From Sequoia sempervirens (taxonomy: Eukaryota > Streptophyta > Pinopsida > Cupressales > Cupressaceae): a DNA stretch of 64,000 nucleotides. Every line of letters begins with the position of its first letter. Within the stretch, counting starts at the first letter, position 1. A program made the translations under genes and the position numbers. The notes under the pieces are model-generated. The model did no database searches. It worked only from the letters and a program-made list of their open reading frames with translations, and was not told the origin of the DNA. The stretch covers positions 225,212,194 through 225,276,193 of the forward strand of contig VDFB02373365.1 in the NCBI GenBank assembly GCA_007258455.2. Reading direction: 5' to 3'. Below, piece after piece: positions 1 to 11,363 of this stretch.

Positions 1-277
1 CAAGCATGTGCAACTAGTTATTGATAGATCCTTCACATAGATGAGAGATGATATATGTTATTGTTTAGAGCACCCTATGTGATGCTCGAACATCAGAGCA
101 CATGTGGAGCTTAAATAGCTCCTAAACATGTGGTCACCACTCTTGTGGTGTATTATGATCATTATTGTGGCACTTACATTGGTTCTAGATAATCAAGGGG
201 CACACTCAAATAGTGGCTTGGTGCACACTATTAGAGGGATGGAGCAACAATGAACCGTTTATGCTTGGGGTCACAAC

Positions 278-1087
278 ATGCTCACTTATTTGTACTATGA
301 TCTTAATTTCTTTTCCTTCCAAGAGCTCTTGAGCATCGTACATTGTACTCTACTACAAATATGGTGCTCTAAGCACATTACATGTACTAGGCCCACTGGA
401 TTTCCTCTTACAACGGTCATAGGTGAGTTGAGGGTTTTCAACTACCCACTTAGATGGCCTTGGTAGGAGGGAAATTTATTATACTAGAGGATTAATTTTG
501 ACCACTTCTAAGATGAGGATGATATCTGTTAGAGACCCCATCAGTGGATACCAGTGTGGGCGGATCATCGAAATGAGATGCATAGATTACAGATGGATCA
601 ATTTCTGTTGGGATGACATGACTATATGGTTAGACCATTTTATTATGATAAGGTGATGCAACAATTTAGGGCATAACCAGGTGGCTTCATGTTCTAGACC
701 ATCATTCTGATGATCAGCACACAACCCATTCCGAGGAATGATTGCCATCTCATGAGGGATGGTGTGTACTTTAGTGATTTAGGTGATGAGGACCCTAACT
801 TTCCCCTAGTCCCTGAGGCTGATGACACAAGTTCCACTTAGCCTTACAAGGATTGGTGGACTATAGGGGGGCCAACACCCATGTTCCCTTTACATCACCC
901 TGTGGGCTTTGTTAGACCTACTCTAGGTTGTGGAGGGGACATAGATAATGATCACATAGATGCAGCCATGGATGATGATGTTGTTGCACCTGAGATATTT
1001 TTAGATGCAAATGAGGAGGAAAGGATGAGGACTATGAGGAGGAGGAGGAGGAGGTTGGTGAGGATGATGATGATTCCTAGCCTATGA
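278..1087 (+). pseudogene. Decayed transposon-like reading frame, possibly plant-mobile-domain related
   Basis: One reading frame can be followed from 278 to 1087 through about eight stop codons (for example near 464, 616, 673, 697 and 838). The translated pieces include RPHQWIPVWADH and MVRPFYYDKVMQQF, then an acidic stretch with many Asp and Glu and a run of six Arg. The RPxxWIPxW and RPFYxxKVMxQF patterns resemble the C-terminal half of plant mobile domain (aminotransferase-like) proteins carried by some plant transposons. This is family resemblance from memory and is weak. Most stops could come from CAG, CAA or CGA. No intact product is possible. It may continue into the ORF at 1462 in another frame. 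Confidence 0.35.
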
Positions 1088-1461
1088 GTGAGGATACTAT
1101 TGAGATAGAGGAGGATCCAACAACTTGTGATAGTACAAAGGTACCCCTTATCAGATCGGCCAGACCACATGCCAGTATTAGGTCATAGTTCCATACACAC
1201 AAGCACGGGGAGGCTAGTGGAAGAAAACCACCCACATCATCAGCACAGGGAGGCACCATCGTGGTATGGGCATACCCTTATTGGTAGGCTAGTGATCCAA
1301 GTGATATTTGGACGATTTATGTTATTTCACTATGTATATATATTTTATGTAGTTGCTTTGTATATATGATTACAATGGTTACTAATGTTCTTTAAGATTT
1401 CCATTTTGTAGGATCTACATGAGAGTGTCATGACCTTTATTAGCAAGCGACTACAACACTA

Positions 1462-1737
1462 GTGCCTCTGATACATCCTGAGGATGATGTCCTTAAGGTG
1501 TACGTGTCCCTACCCTCAATGGATTCACATGTAGAAATTTTTGAGCCTATGGTGAGATTGGGTATAGCCTATCACAGGGCCAGTAGTTGTGTCGATGAGC
1601 TTAATGCACAACTTATAGTGGTTTTAGCTTCTCTGAGTACTGTCAATAGCATGGTGGAGAGTGACCTACATGAAGAGGTTTCAAGGCTACGGGAGGAGAT
1701 TGTGAGGATACAGGAAAACATGGATTGGATTGACTGA
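1462..1737 (+). CDS. Short ORF with a coiled-coil-like C-terminus, probably a transposon remnant
   Basis: A 91-codon ORF opens just downstream of the decayed frame ending at 1087, on the same strand but in a different frame. The listed first codon is CTG (within actagtgcctctg...), so the true start is unclear. The C-terminal 40 residues are rich in Glu, Leu, Val and Arg with heptad-like spacing (EEVSRLREEIVRIQENMDW), which suggests a coiled coil. I do not recognise the family. Its position suggests it is the tail of the same decayed element; chance is also possible. Confidence 0.25.
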   Translation: MPLIHPEDDVLKVYVSLPSMDSHVEIFEPMVRLGIAYHRASSCVDELNAQLIVVLASLSTVNSMVESDLHEEVSRLREEIVRIQENMDWID

Positions 1738-2361
1738 GAGCATGTTGAGGCTCTCATGTAGGAGGCCAAGGCATTAGGGATGCTAGATGTTCTATAGAGA
1801 TATTAAGTCAGATTGCGATCTCACACTATTGTCTCACGGTGACCACATAGTTCATCAGCCACAGAGGGGTCTGACAGTCATAAACCTTAATAGCATTGTA
1901 CTCACTGATGCATATGTACCCAAAACTCTTGATGACTATATATATGGACATTTTTGTTTACGATGTTGCATTGAATTAAATTTCAATGTGATTTATCAAA
2001 TATCCTTTGCAAGAATATTTAATAATGTCTCCATGATTTAATGTTTTATGTGATCTAATTAAACCATTCATAGTTTATGTTAGATACTATATTTTGATTA
2101 AGCGATGCTATTCTAACTTAAATAAACTTATTATTTAATAATATTAAGCTCATGTAAGGATTTAAATTAACATAACACATTAAGTTTTAAATAGTATGCT
2201 GACTGAAGTAATTAAACAAAATATTTGATTAATTACCCTAGAATCTAAGATACACACATGTTATTATGTATCAAAGAAGAAAGTAATGTGAGATAAAATG
2301 GAACCTATCTACTTCACCTTAAAACATTACTCTAACATACCATTCAAAACAAGAATTGCTA

Positions 2362-2673
2362 GATGTAATACAGATGCAAATGTGTGACATTTATAGGGTT
2401 TTTTAGAGATGTACCATCCATTTCAGTTAATGTGTAAGCTCATGATCCATACTTTTCTTTATTAATGTAAGGGCCTAACCAATTAGGGCTAAAATTTCCT
2501 TTTTCATTCGAGAGAGCATTGACATTTCATTGGTTTTTGTATAACACTAGATTTCCATGATTAAAATCATGAGGGATGACATTATCATTGTGTATGTCAT
2601 AAAATTGCACCCCTTGCAATTTCACATACATCCTTGCAACTATTTTAGTGACTTCTCCCTTAGCATCTTGTGT
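2362..2673 (-). pseudogene. Ty3/gypsy integrase C-terminal remnant
   Basis: Reading the minus strand from about 2673 to 2362 gives a typical C-terminal end of a Ty3/gypsy polyprotein. It contains HGNLVLYKNQ, then NWLGPYINKEKYGS and AYTLTEMDGTSLKNPINVTHL. The G-(D/N)-LVL, LGPY and final INxxHLxxxY motifs are the standard landmarks after the integrase catalytic core. At least two in-frame stops (after YKNQ and after KYGS) show that it is dead. No reverse transcriptase or catalytic integrase core is readable upstream on this strand, so this is an isolated fragment. The plus-strand ORF over the same bases (2557-2958) is a shadow of it. Confidence 0.72.
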
Positions 2674-4270
2674 AGGCTCATTTTAGCCCCTACATTAGCC
2701 TTTTTCCCTCTCAGGATGCTCAAAGGCTTGCTTTATAGTAGCTACCCACACCTATCAACTTTTCATTATCTAGAACTAGTTATTCTATCATTCTCATCAT
2801 TTTTTAGCATGATGTGTTTAGAAACTAGCATGTCGTACAGATGTCTGCATGCAGCGCTAGCATCCTATGATGTTTCAATGCTTAAAGAATTATTTACATG
2901 CATGTTTTCCACTTTTCTTCCACTTTTGTTGGTGGTAACGGTTGGGGACACCTTGTAACCACCCAATAAGCTTATTTTCCCTCTTTTTAAGTCATCCTTT
3001 CAACTCATTTAGCCTTCTAGCTTCATTCTAGTCACTAGCTTCCTTCTATCCTTGGCTCTTGGATTTATCTCTTGTTATCTTGCCTGCATAACTCCATACA
3101 ACTTGCTACAACACTCTCAAGCTCTCATTGCACCTCTTTACAACACACTTGTGGCTCTTGCAACTCTCTTGGTCTCCCTCTTTGGTTTCCTCAAGACTTA
3201 CAGCTAGCATCTCCATTATCTCATGCTTATGAGCATCTTGGGATTTTTCACATACCCTATCAATTACATGCTTGCTTTGTGATACATGTTTTCCTCCTCC
3301 GGTGGGGATTGCGTTTATCACTCATACTTGTTGGTGTAGATTCTACTCTTGAAGTGGGTTTTTCTTTCACCACATGCTTTTTCCACTTCAGTTACACTCT
3401 TTCTTTCTATCTAGTTATCCATGGAGGTGGGAACACCAAAATGGGGGTTTGACTGAGACAAATCCCTATACAACCCCAAAAATTTCTCTAGATCATATTA
3501 TGCATGCAGGTATTGAAGAAACTCACTTGCTGGAGGCTCCATTAATTGGGTTTTTGTGAGCTTCTATCTCTTATTCTCTTAATTTATCATTTGTACTTCA
3601 CTTTATTTCAGTCTTGTTACATTATGCTATTCTCCCACATTTTCTAAGTTCTTAGTAATCAAATTGTTAGTAGTCATTTAGCTATTTCTATGACATTATC
3701 ACTTTCTAGTCCATATGAGATGTTAGCATGCTAGAGAGATGCTAGTGTGTTGTACTGCAGTCCTAGACTTGTGTTGCCATCATTTGGCTGAGAGCTTGTT
3801 GGTTTGTTCAGAGAATCTCTATGATCTGCTCTTTCTAATTCTAGAACTCTCATGTTGTTCCTTGAGGTAGTTTAGGGAAGTTCACCCCGTGAGGCTCTTT
3901 GAATGAAGAGAACTCATGAGTAGCTAATACCCCTTCTCTACATTTTGGTGAACTTAACATGAAGCACAACATTTTTCAAAAAACTAGGAATTTATTTATC
4001 CCTACTTGGTGGGGTCATAACTTTCGACTCAGTGCTTGGAATTTAGAACCGTTTGCACCATTGGAAAGATCTCTAGATGACTAATTCAGTCCCTAAAATA
4101 CTATTCCTTTGAAAATAAAATTTTAAGGACCGATGCAAGTTTCAACCCAAAATCTTACTCTAAAGACCTCCGAAAATGCAAATTACTAGAACCTAGAAAA
4201 TACCAAAAAATCCTAAAAATATGGATTTCTAGTTTTTCTTAGTTCTATCACCAAAATGAATTTAATATCT
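2674..4270. other. Gene-free stretch with retroelement-like character
   Basis: I see no convincing gene here. Short ORFs on both strands (for example 3072-3452 plus) have no recognisable motif. The stretch around 3420-3560 (wording such as accaaaatgggggtttgac) and 3960-4260 looks like untranslated retroelement sequence, but I cannot place termini, so no element is claimed. Confidence 0.4.
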
Positions 4271-4343
4271 TTTTTTTATTAGTTCAATATTTGATTTTGT
4301 TCAAAATGTTAATGATATTCCATTTCATGCATGTGATAGTGAC

Positions 4344-4910
4344 TTGGCTTTTCCCATGTCACTTTGTATCTTTAATCCTTCTCATGAGATTCCTCCCGCT
4401 TTGAAGGATATCTTGTTGCAAGAAGATGAAATCATTGATACCTTTCTTAATGTTACTCTACCTTCTATTCATTTCAATGCACACTCTCCTAGAGATGATG
4501 AATTAGTGAATGATGAATCTCTTCATTCCAATGCACTCTCTTCTAGAGACATTGCAATGGTGAATGATGAGTCTAATCTTTGTTCTAATGCACTCTCTTC
4601 TAGAAATGATGTGTTAGCGAATGATGAATCTCCTTCCACATCTAATCCTCCTTGGATCGATGTTGAGAATCTTTATTCAAATAATTATTCTACTAGTTGT
4701 GATGATTCTATAAATGTAATCTATGTCTTTGTTGCCCCTAAAAGGCCTAAGAGATCAGTCATTTACTTAAATCCAACTAGTTCTTCTCCTAAAAGGATTT
4801 GTTCTATTAATGGTGTTTCATTTGATAGTGATTGTCCTCATCTTTCTATGGCTCCTTATAGTGTGGTAGCCCATACTTATGAGAATAGAATGAATATACA
4901 GGTATACTGA
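4344..4910 (+). CDS. Unidentified ORF with three internal repeats
   Basis: A 188-codon ORF; the first ATG in frame is at 4356 (MSLCIF), and the frame is open further upstream to about 4280, so this may be the 3' part of a longer coding region. Residues 45-95 hold three imperfect copies of a unit of about 17 residues built around (N)A(H/L)S(S/P)R(D/N)D...L(V/A)NDES. The later part has Lys/Arg- and Ser-rich stretches (APKRPKRS, SSPKR). It has no transmembrane segment and no enzyme motif. I do not recognise it. Retroelement sequence nearby makes a transposon accessory or gag-like fragment the likeliest reading, but a decayed host exon cannot be excluded. Confidence 0.35.
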   Translation: MAFPMSLCIFNPSHEIPPALKDILLQEDEIIDTFLNVTLPSIHFNAHSPRDDELVNDESLHSNALSSRDIAMVNDESNLCSNALSSRNDVLANDESPSTSNPPWIDVENLYSNNYSTSCDDSINVIYVFVAPKRPKRSVIYLNPTSSSPKRICSINGVSFDSDCPHLSMAPYSVVAHTYENRMNIQVY

Positions 4911-4919
4911 TATATGTAT

Positions 4920-6270
4920 AACTATTCTTTTGGTTCACATGAGTGCCTTAATTTATCATTTGTACTTCACTTCATCCTAAGGTATACTGATATATGTAAA
5001 AATTATTTTGCGTCACAAGAGCACCTTGCTATTCAAAAATATATATAAGGGGGAAAATTTTGAATTTAAAACATGATTTGATTTGTTGGAAGATAAGAAT
5101 TTTTTTTTGAGAGAGTTTAGTTATTCACTAAAGGAGATATAAAAATAGAGAGTAGAAAGATACAGTCTCTCTTATGTTTATCTTCTCAAGGTAATAAATA
5201 ATGTAACAAGATCATTGTCACTACAATATAAAAAATAATTTTCTACACATTAGAAGTTTCCAAAATAAAATATAACTTTTATGTGAGTTTTTATTAGTTT
5301 TTTTTTTTTTTCTCAAAATATATATCCTTCTCTAAAAATAAAACTCTTTATATTAAAAAATAGAAAATCATTTAATATATTAGTTAATCCTTGAATTCTT
5401 ATTAAATATTTTATGAATCACTTAACTCTTGACTTAAGTATTCTTCTTTGTGGCAAACTTTCTATTACCAAACTCCAAGAGACTCTTCATTGTAGCAAGA
5501 AGTGATTTTCTTAACTTTTCCTATATGTCCACTCTTTTTTATTCCTTAGTAGGTTGTTAAATTCTAGATTTTAGATTATATAAATTCTTCTTTGACATTT
5601 AGACATAGTGCACACTTATTTCTCTAGTGAGTTTTTCTATTCATTATGTACTCTATTTTTCTATAGAATCATTTTGTACTATGGCTCTCCAATTTCATAG
5701 GCATCAATTTATCTCATTTAACTTATTTATAAATACATCATATACTAATCTAGTTTAAGAAAATTTATTCACCTATAATTTATAATTTTAAAATTTACTT
5801 TAAAAACATTTAATTATCTTAATTTTTCCATTTAAAAAATAATAATTAATTGTAATTTTTTAAATTTCTTCTACTTTCAAAATTCACAATTTAACAATTA
5901 TTTATTATATGACATGGAAATTTTATCGCCTACAAATAATAAAATAGTGAGCATTTATCTATTTTAGTTACTAGCTAACGTTAATATATAAATTTTAAAT
6001 AGAATGATGTACATTGTTACTATTGTAAATGTAATGAGACCCACAAACCACTAGTTTAATGTTCTAGTTGTTGCAAATTTAATGTGCTGTATTTGTTAAT
6101 TAGAATGGAAAGTTTGCGAACATTTCCCTTGTTCATAAATTTTTTAGCTACTGAAAAATCAATAATTGCCTATACTGAAATTAAAAAAATAAAATACAAT
6201 TAGTCACAATTAGTAAAACTTACTTCATTTAAATTACAATTAGTCACAACTTCTGCCGGCCAAAAGAGTT
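4920..6270. other. AT-rich intergenic DNA upstream of the DUF247 pseudogene
   Basis: I see no gene. The stretch is strongly AT-rich, with long T and A runs near 5101 and 5300, and would include whatever promoter the DUF247 gene had. No TATA box or start site can be singled out with confidence. Confidence 0.5.
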
Positions 6271-6274
6271 CCAG

Positions 6275-6331
6275 CTAAGATTGAGATTGGTGTGAGGTTG
6301 CAGATAAGATTGAGATTGGTGTGAGGTTCCA
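6275..6331 (+). repeat. Two-copy 29-bp tandem repeat upstream of DUF247
   Basis: The unit taagattgagattggtgtg... occurs at 6276 and again at 6305 with one mismatch near the end. It lies about 120-180 bp before the DUF247 start codon. It could be a duplicated promoter segment; that role is inference. Confidence 0.75.
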
Positions 6332-6454
6332 GAGTAAAGATTAATTAATAACTACAGTATTTCTAGTTGGGATCGAAGGAAACATTCATTTTATTATTGC
6401 ATAGCTTAACATTTCTATCTAGCTATACTCAGATCATCTTGGGGTGCGTTGAAG

Positions 6455-6909
6455 ATGGAAAATATGGAGAAAACAGACCTCGAGTGGATTGTTGCAGTTG
6501 AATCAAGTTTAATGGGCGAAAGCAGAGAAGATAAATCCCATGATGATCTCATTCATACTATTCCAAAGTCTATACTGAGTAAAAATACTGAGTTGTTCTA
6601 TTTGGGTCCTTACCATTTCAGAAAAACTAATGTATTGGATGATGACATAGAACTTATTAAGTCAGAAGTGGCAAGAAAACTACACCTTAAAATCATCAGT
6701 AAAGGTGGCTTAAAATTGGTGATGGAAAAGCTTAAGGAGAATAGTAAGAGATGCCTGTTTTGTTCTAGAGGTCCTCGATAAGTTCCGAGAAGATCTAGAG
6801 AAAAGAGTGTCGGCTTCTTTCGATACTACGCTTAGCAGTAAACAACATCATCACCAGTCGACAGAAATTGTGAAAGATATACTCAAGATGGAAAATCAAC
6901 TACCAATCT
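6455..6909 (+). pseudogene. DUF247 (UPF0481) family gene, 5' part, disrupted
   Basis: The ATG at 6455 is the likely start; a TTG two codons earlier is not a normal plant start. The first frame runs to a stop at 6779 and includes IPKSILSKNTELFYLGPYHF, the N-terminal DUF247 signature (family pattern IPxxL...xP..VSIGPYH). At about 6760 the sense switches frame (EVLDKFREDLEKRV onward) and runs on to MENQLPI at 6888-6909, matching the conserved LLENQLPxFVLE motif. A frameshift therefore lies near 6760. Directly after ENQLP the gene is cut by a copia element; the coding sense resumes at 12899. DUF247 proteins are plant-specific, usually of 400-500 residues with a C-terminal membrane anchor. Their general function is unknown, though some members act in grass self-incompatibility. 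Confidence 0.85.
6905..6909 (+). repeat. Left target-site duplication (AATCT) of the copia element
   Basis: AATCT ends at 6909, directly before the 5' LTR, and recurs at 12894-12898 directly after the 3' LTR. Five bases is the standard length for Ty1/copia insertion. Counting it only once puts the DUF247 motif back in frame (ENQLPI then WVLEEV). Confidence 0.9.
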
Positions 6910-7524
6910 TGTTGGAAATTATAATCTTGAGTAGCCAACGGTAGGTGCATTAAATGCACTGTCAGATGAATTATTTCAGATTTCTTTCTTCCCTGCCGTG
7001 CTTAACTTTCTTGCTATCTAGTAAGTACTTTCTGGCAGCAATTTATTATTGGTAGGTAAGTTCAAATTTTGAGCACCAATTTTTTGTGTATTAGTTGAAA
7101 AGCCAAAAGTAGAATTGATTGCATATGATTCTATGCAAGTGACAGACAGTAGTTTTGTGAGACAGAACAGAAAGAAAAAGTTCAGCAGAACACAGAATAA
7201 AAGGAATGTTCAGGAGCATTTGCCGCAGCAGAAGAGAGTCAGTGAGCCTTGCACCTGTGCGTCGGAAGTGATCCCACACGGAGCAGCAGCGCAGAAGCGC
7301 CAGTGTGTTGGAAAACACATAGTTTCTGTAGTATAGTTGTACAGAGCTTTTGCTCTAAATATTTTATATGTAAACAGTTTTTATTACTGTAATTTTTTTC
7401 TCAGTGAAATAGAATATTGCAAATATTTGTCTCTATTTATGTCTGTCTCCTTCCTTCCATACACTTCTGCTGTGCATGTTTTCATTCTTTGCCTGGCATA
7501 AGAAGTTTCTAAGTTTTTCTCACA
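6910..7524 (+). repeat. 5' LTR of the copia element
   Basis: 615 bp, from TGTTGGAAATTATAATC to TTTTTCTCACA. It matches 12253-12893 almost throughout. The U5-like end (cttccttccatacacttc... to cacatggtatcag) runs straight into the primer-binding site. Confidence 0.93.
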
Positions 7525-7540
7525 TGGTATCAGAGCCCAT
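7525..7540 (+). other. Primer-binding site of the copia element (initiator tRNA-Met type)
   Basis: TGGTATCAGAGCCCAT begins immediately after the LTR. TGGTATCAGAGC is complementary to the 3' end of plant initiator methionine tRNA, the usual primer for plant copia elements. Confidence 0.92.
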
Positions 7541-7615
7541 AGGTTTACTGGGCAGCCAGTTTTTGAAGCCTTAGATCTTATCTAGGTAGTTTTAGTTTTT
7601 CCCCATTTTAGCAAA

Positions 7616-8520
7616 ATGGCTAGAGGAGACAATAGGAGTTGGCAGCAGCCACCTATTTTTGATGGTAGAAATTATGATGTTTGGGAAAAGAAAATGAAAA
7701 CCATTTTTATTGCAAATAATTTATGGGAACTTGTTGTAAATGGGTTCACAGATGTGACTGACCCGACTCCATTTACAGCTTTGAGCAATGCTCAAAAGAA
7801 CCAGTTGAAGGAGACACGAAAGAATGATGCAAAAGCCCTCAGTCTGATTGAGGCAGCCTTGAAAGAAGCTATTTTTCCCCGAATAGCAGTAGCTAGTTAT
7901 GCAAAAGAAGCGTGGGAAACACTTCAAACCATCTGCAAAGGATCTGAGAAAGTTAGATCAGTCAAACTCCAGCTGCAATGAAGAGAGTTTGAGACCATGC
8001 AGATGAAGGATAGTGAGTCTATTATAGATTTTCACACAAGGGCAGCCACATTGATTAACCAGCTGAGGATAAGTGGTGAAACATTGGAAGAACAGAAGAT
8101 TGTGGAGAAGATATTGAGAACCCTCCCCACAAAGTTTGATCTGGTGGTGATTGCCATTGAAGAGGCAAAAGATCTCACAACTTTGTTAGTTGATGAGCTA
8201 ATGGGCTCTCTGTAAACCCATGAGCAGCGCTTAAATAGGTCTGCAACCTCCTCCCAAGAGCAAGCTTTCAATGCTCAGTCGAATGCAAAAGGAAGGGGGA
8301 GAGATAGAAAAGGTTCCAGACGGGGTAGAGGAAACTCTAGACGTGGAAATGATGGTGATGAAAGCTCAGCCTGAGCAAGCAGTCATGAGGGGGCGACCAA
8401 CTCCCAAGGAGGAAAGAAGAACAGCAGTTCTTATCAGAAAAAGGATAAAAAAATGTGCAATGCTACAACTATCAAAGGTATGGTCACTATGCAAGTGATT
8501 GCACACAAAAACATGACTAA
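7616..8520 (+). pseudogene. gag: copia gag (capsid/nucleocapsid) remnant
   Basis: ATG at 7616 starts MARGDNRSWQQPPIFDGRNY, the classic copia gag opening (DUF4219), followed by the UBN2-type capsid region (W..M...F....LW, then RTLPTKFD near 8125). The frame is cut by TGA at 7979 and TAA near 8213, both one C-to-T step from Arg and Gln codons, and by another TGA near 8371. A basic Arg/Gly linker follows. The nucleocapsid zinc knuckle at about 8461-8502 reads C-x2-Y-x4-H-x4-C: the second Cys has become Tyr, so the knuckle is broken as well. In a live element this protein packages the RNA genome in a cytoplasmic particle. Confidence 0.92.
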
Positions 8521-8553
8521 GGGAGTCAGAATGTACATGTTGCTGACTCAAAT

Positions 8554-9009
8554 GTGGCTGAAAATGAAAGACAGTCACAAGTGTTCATTGCTTGTAACCT
8601 TGCAGAACAGAGCAGCGCTGAAGTTTGGTACTTGGACAGTGGCTGTAGCAACCACATGAGTGGTAACAAAGACTTGTTTGCGTCCATTGATAGCAGCGTG
8701 AAGTCAGAAATAAAAATGGACAACAATGAGATGGTTCTAGTCATGGGCAAAGGCATGGTATGCCTACAAACCAAGCATGGTGATGAAAGACAAATATATG
8801 ATGTCTTCTATACCCCAGGATTGAAACATAACCTCTTGAGCATTGGACAAATGGTCCAAAACGGGTATAGAGTGCTGATGGAGAAAGGGGAATGCATCAT
8901 CTATGATAAAGATGGAAGCAAAAGAGTTATGGCAACGGTTCAAATGACACAGAATCAAATGTTTCCTCTCAAGATGCAAATCTCAGCACAGTCAAAAGGC
9001 CTGCAATAA
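8554..9009 (+). pseudogene. pol: copia aspartic protease segment
   Basis: This open segment contains YLDSGCSNHMSG, with the catalytic Asp of the D-S/T-G motif at residue 28 (codon at 8635). The usual copia sequence follows, including VFYTPGLKHNLLSIGQM near residues 86-102. The segment is open to the TAA at 9007. In the family this protease cleaves the Gag-Pol polyprotein. The segment is part of one polyprotein with its neighbours and not a separate gene. Confidence 0.92.
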
Positions 9010-10060
9010 TCAGCCTTCAAAGCAGCCATTCAAGATATCTCCAAGCTATGGCACCTCAGGTATGGACACTTAGGTTACTCTGGTTTGAGTCTTTTGTCCA
9101 AGAAAAATATGATAGATGGTTTGCCAAAAATCGTAGAGCCTAATGTTAGATGTGAAGCTTTCATTTTGCGCAAGCAACATAGGCAACTTTTTAATTCAGG
9201 CAACTCTACAAGGGCTAGAGTGCCATTGGAGTTGGTGCATACTGACTTGGTAGGCCCTATGAAAAATCTATTTTTTGGCAAAAGCAGATTTTTATGACCT
9301 TTATAGATGATTACAGTCGTAGGACATGGGTCTATTTTTTGCAGCATAAGTCTGAAGCATTTGATAAGTTTTTGTTATTTAAGGCCCAGGCTGAAAAGTA
9401 GAGTGGACACTTTATTAAGGTCCTAAGGTCAGATCATGGAGGAGAGTATACCTCCAATCAATTTGTAAATTTTTGCAGAAAAAATGGCATCAAGAAGGAA
9501 CTCATAGCCAGTTATACTCCGCAGTAAAATGGAGTGGCTGAAAGAAAAAATAGGACCATTATGGAGATGGCAAGGAGCATGATGAAAGCAAAGGGACTCC
9601 CTATTGAATATTGGGGAGAGGCTGTAGCAACAGCTGTTTATCTGATAAATAGAAGTCCAACAAAGACAGTCCATGATAAAATCCTTCAAGAGGCATGGAC
9701 AAAACAAAAATAGTCAGTTGAGCATTTGAAAGTGTTTGGGTGTGTAGCCTATGCACACGTGCCTAAAGAAAATAGGTAGAAATTGGATGACAAGGGTGAA
9801 AAGTGTATTTTCACGGGCTACTATACAGAGTCCAAAGCCTATCGGCTATATAATCCGGTCACCAAGAAGATAATCATCAGTAGGGACGTGGAGTTCCTGG
9901 AAAATGAGTCATGGGATGGAAAAGTTGATAGAAATACTGATATTTTTGTCTCCATACCCCTTAAGGATGAAGAAGTTGCAGAGCGCAGATGCGCCAGAAA
10001 CCTACAGGAAGCTGATAGTTCAGAAAATAGCAGCAGTAGCTCCAGAACTTCTCAGTAGAG
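9010..10060 (+). pseudogene. pol: copia integrase segment with C-terminal repeats
   Basis: The GAG-pre-integrase zinc module is readable (LWHLRYGHLG with its two His, then CEAF where C-x2-C is expected, so one Cys is lost). The catalytic core follows: VHTDLVGP (first Asp, about 9241-9246), LRSDHGGEY (second Asp, about 9430) and NGVAERKNRT (catalytic Glu, about 9541), the D,D-35-E layout. Frame breaks include TGA near 9296 and several TAG or TAA codons (near 9399, 9526, 9711 and 9777). The C-terminal domain from 9783 (GYYTESKAYRLYNP) runs into a Ser/Glu-rich repeat linker before reverse transcriptase. The enzyme would insert the cDNA into the host genome. Confidence 0.92.
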
Positions 10061-10150
10061 AAGATGCTCCAGAAACTTCCAGTAGGGAAGATGCGCCGGA
10101 AACTTTCAACAGGAAAGTTGCTCCGGAAACCTACAGTAGCAGACTTCTTC
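9985..10150 (+). repeat. Degenerate short repeats in the integrase-RT linker
   Basis: About five copies of a 27-45-bp unit centred on gatgcgccggaaactt can be seen. They encode repeated EDAPETxxR-type peptides in one frame. The same core word reappears in the 81-bp repeats at 11945-12200 of this element. Confidence 0.75.
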
Positions 10151-10229
10151 ATCAGGCCAGTAGCCAAACAGCTCCAGAAATTCAGACCCCACTCTCGCCT
10201 CCCTAGTGCCAAGAAAGACTAAGAGTCTA

Positions 10230-11363
10230 AGGGAGATCTACCAAGGTGAAAGGTATGATGAAGCTTTTAATGAGAGTGTAAATTTCGCATTATTTTCTCA
10301 TAGTGATCCTATTTATTTTGAGGAGGCTATGAAAGAACAAAAATGGTGTGAGGCCATGGATGAGTAGATAGATGCAATAGAAAGAAACAAGACATGGGAG
10401 CTCACTGATTTACCTAAAGGGAAATCAGTTATTGGTGTCAAATGGGTCTACAAGACCAAATGTAATGCCGAAGGAAGAATAGAAAGGCATAAGGCAAGAC
10501 TAGTTGTCAAGGGGTACAAACAGCAGTTTGGGAGAGATTATGATGAGACTTTTCCCCCTGCTGCAAGGATGGAGACCATGCGGGTAGTCATTGCAATTGC
10601 AGCCCAATACATATGGAAGGTTTATCAAATGGATGTGAAGTCTGCCTTTCTCAATGGAGTCTTAAAAAAAGAGGCATATGTGGAGCAGCCCTTTGGATAT
10701 GAAATTCCAGGTAAAGAACACAAGGTATATAGGCTGAAGAAAGCTCTTTATGGGCTGAAACAAGCTCCACGAGCATGGTACAGTAGGATTGACTTATACT
10801 TGATGAGCAATGGCTTTAGCAATAGTGATGGTGAGCCCACTCTTTACATCAAGGAAACAAATGGTAAGGTTTTAATTATTGTCTTGTATGTAGATGATTT
10901 AGTATTTACTGGGGATGATGATTTCTTCATTGCTGATTTTAAAAATGCCATGAAAAGAGAGTTTGAAATGACAGATTTAGGACTCTTAAGATATTTTCTA
11001 GGCATAGAGGTCCAACAATTGGATAATGGCATCTTTATTTCACAATCAAGTTATGCCAAACAAATCTTGGAAAGATTTAGGATGTTGGACAGCAAAGCAG
11101 CCCCAACCCCAACAGCTACAGGTCTGAAGTTGAGTAAAGAGGACAGCAGCAATAATGTTAACCCAACTCTCTATAAGAGCATGGTTGGAAGCCTCATGTA
11201 CTTGACAGCTACTAGACCAGATTTAATATATGCGGTAAACCTGATTTATAGGTTCATGGAGCAATCTAAGGACACACACTGGCAAGCAGGTAAAAAGATT
11301 CTCAGGTATGTCAATGGCACAAAAAACTATGGCATAATGTATACTGCCTCTAATGAGTTTTAG
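10230..11363 (+). pseudogene. pol: copia reverse transcriptase
   Basis: From about 10320 the sense matches RVT_2: WCEAMDE, then GVKWVYKTK and RLVVKGYKQ-like sequence, then ARMETMRVVIAIAAQ. The 264-codon open piece at 10569-11363 has QMDVKSAFLNG (catalytic Asp), LKKALYGLKQAPRAW and the active-site YVDD (codons 10887-10898), followed by GIEVQ and TRPDL landmarks. All key catalytic residues survive in this piece, but upstream and downstream TAG codons (near 10366 and 11361) break the polyprotein. The enzyme copies the element RNA into cDNA. Confidence 0.93.

Noticed and set aside
2557..2958. Plus-strand 133-codon ORF with hydrophobic stretches
   Set aside because: It is the reverse strand of a recognisable gypsy integrase tail and has no motif of its own.
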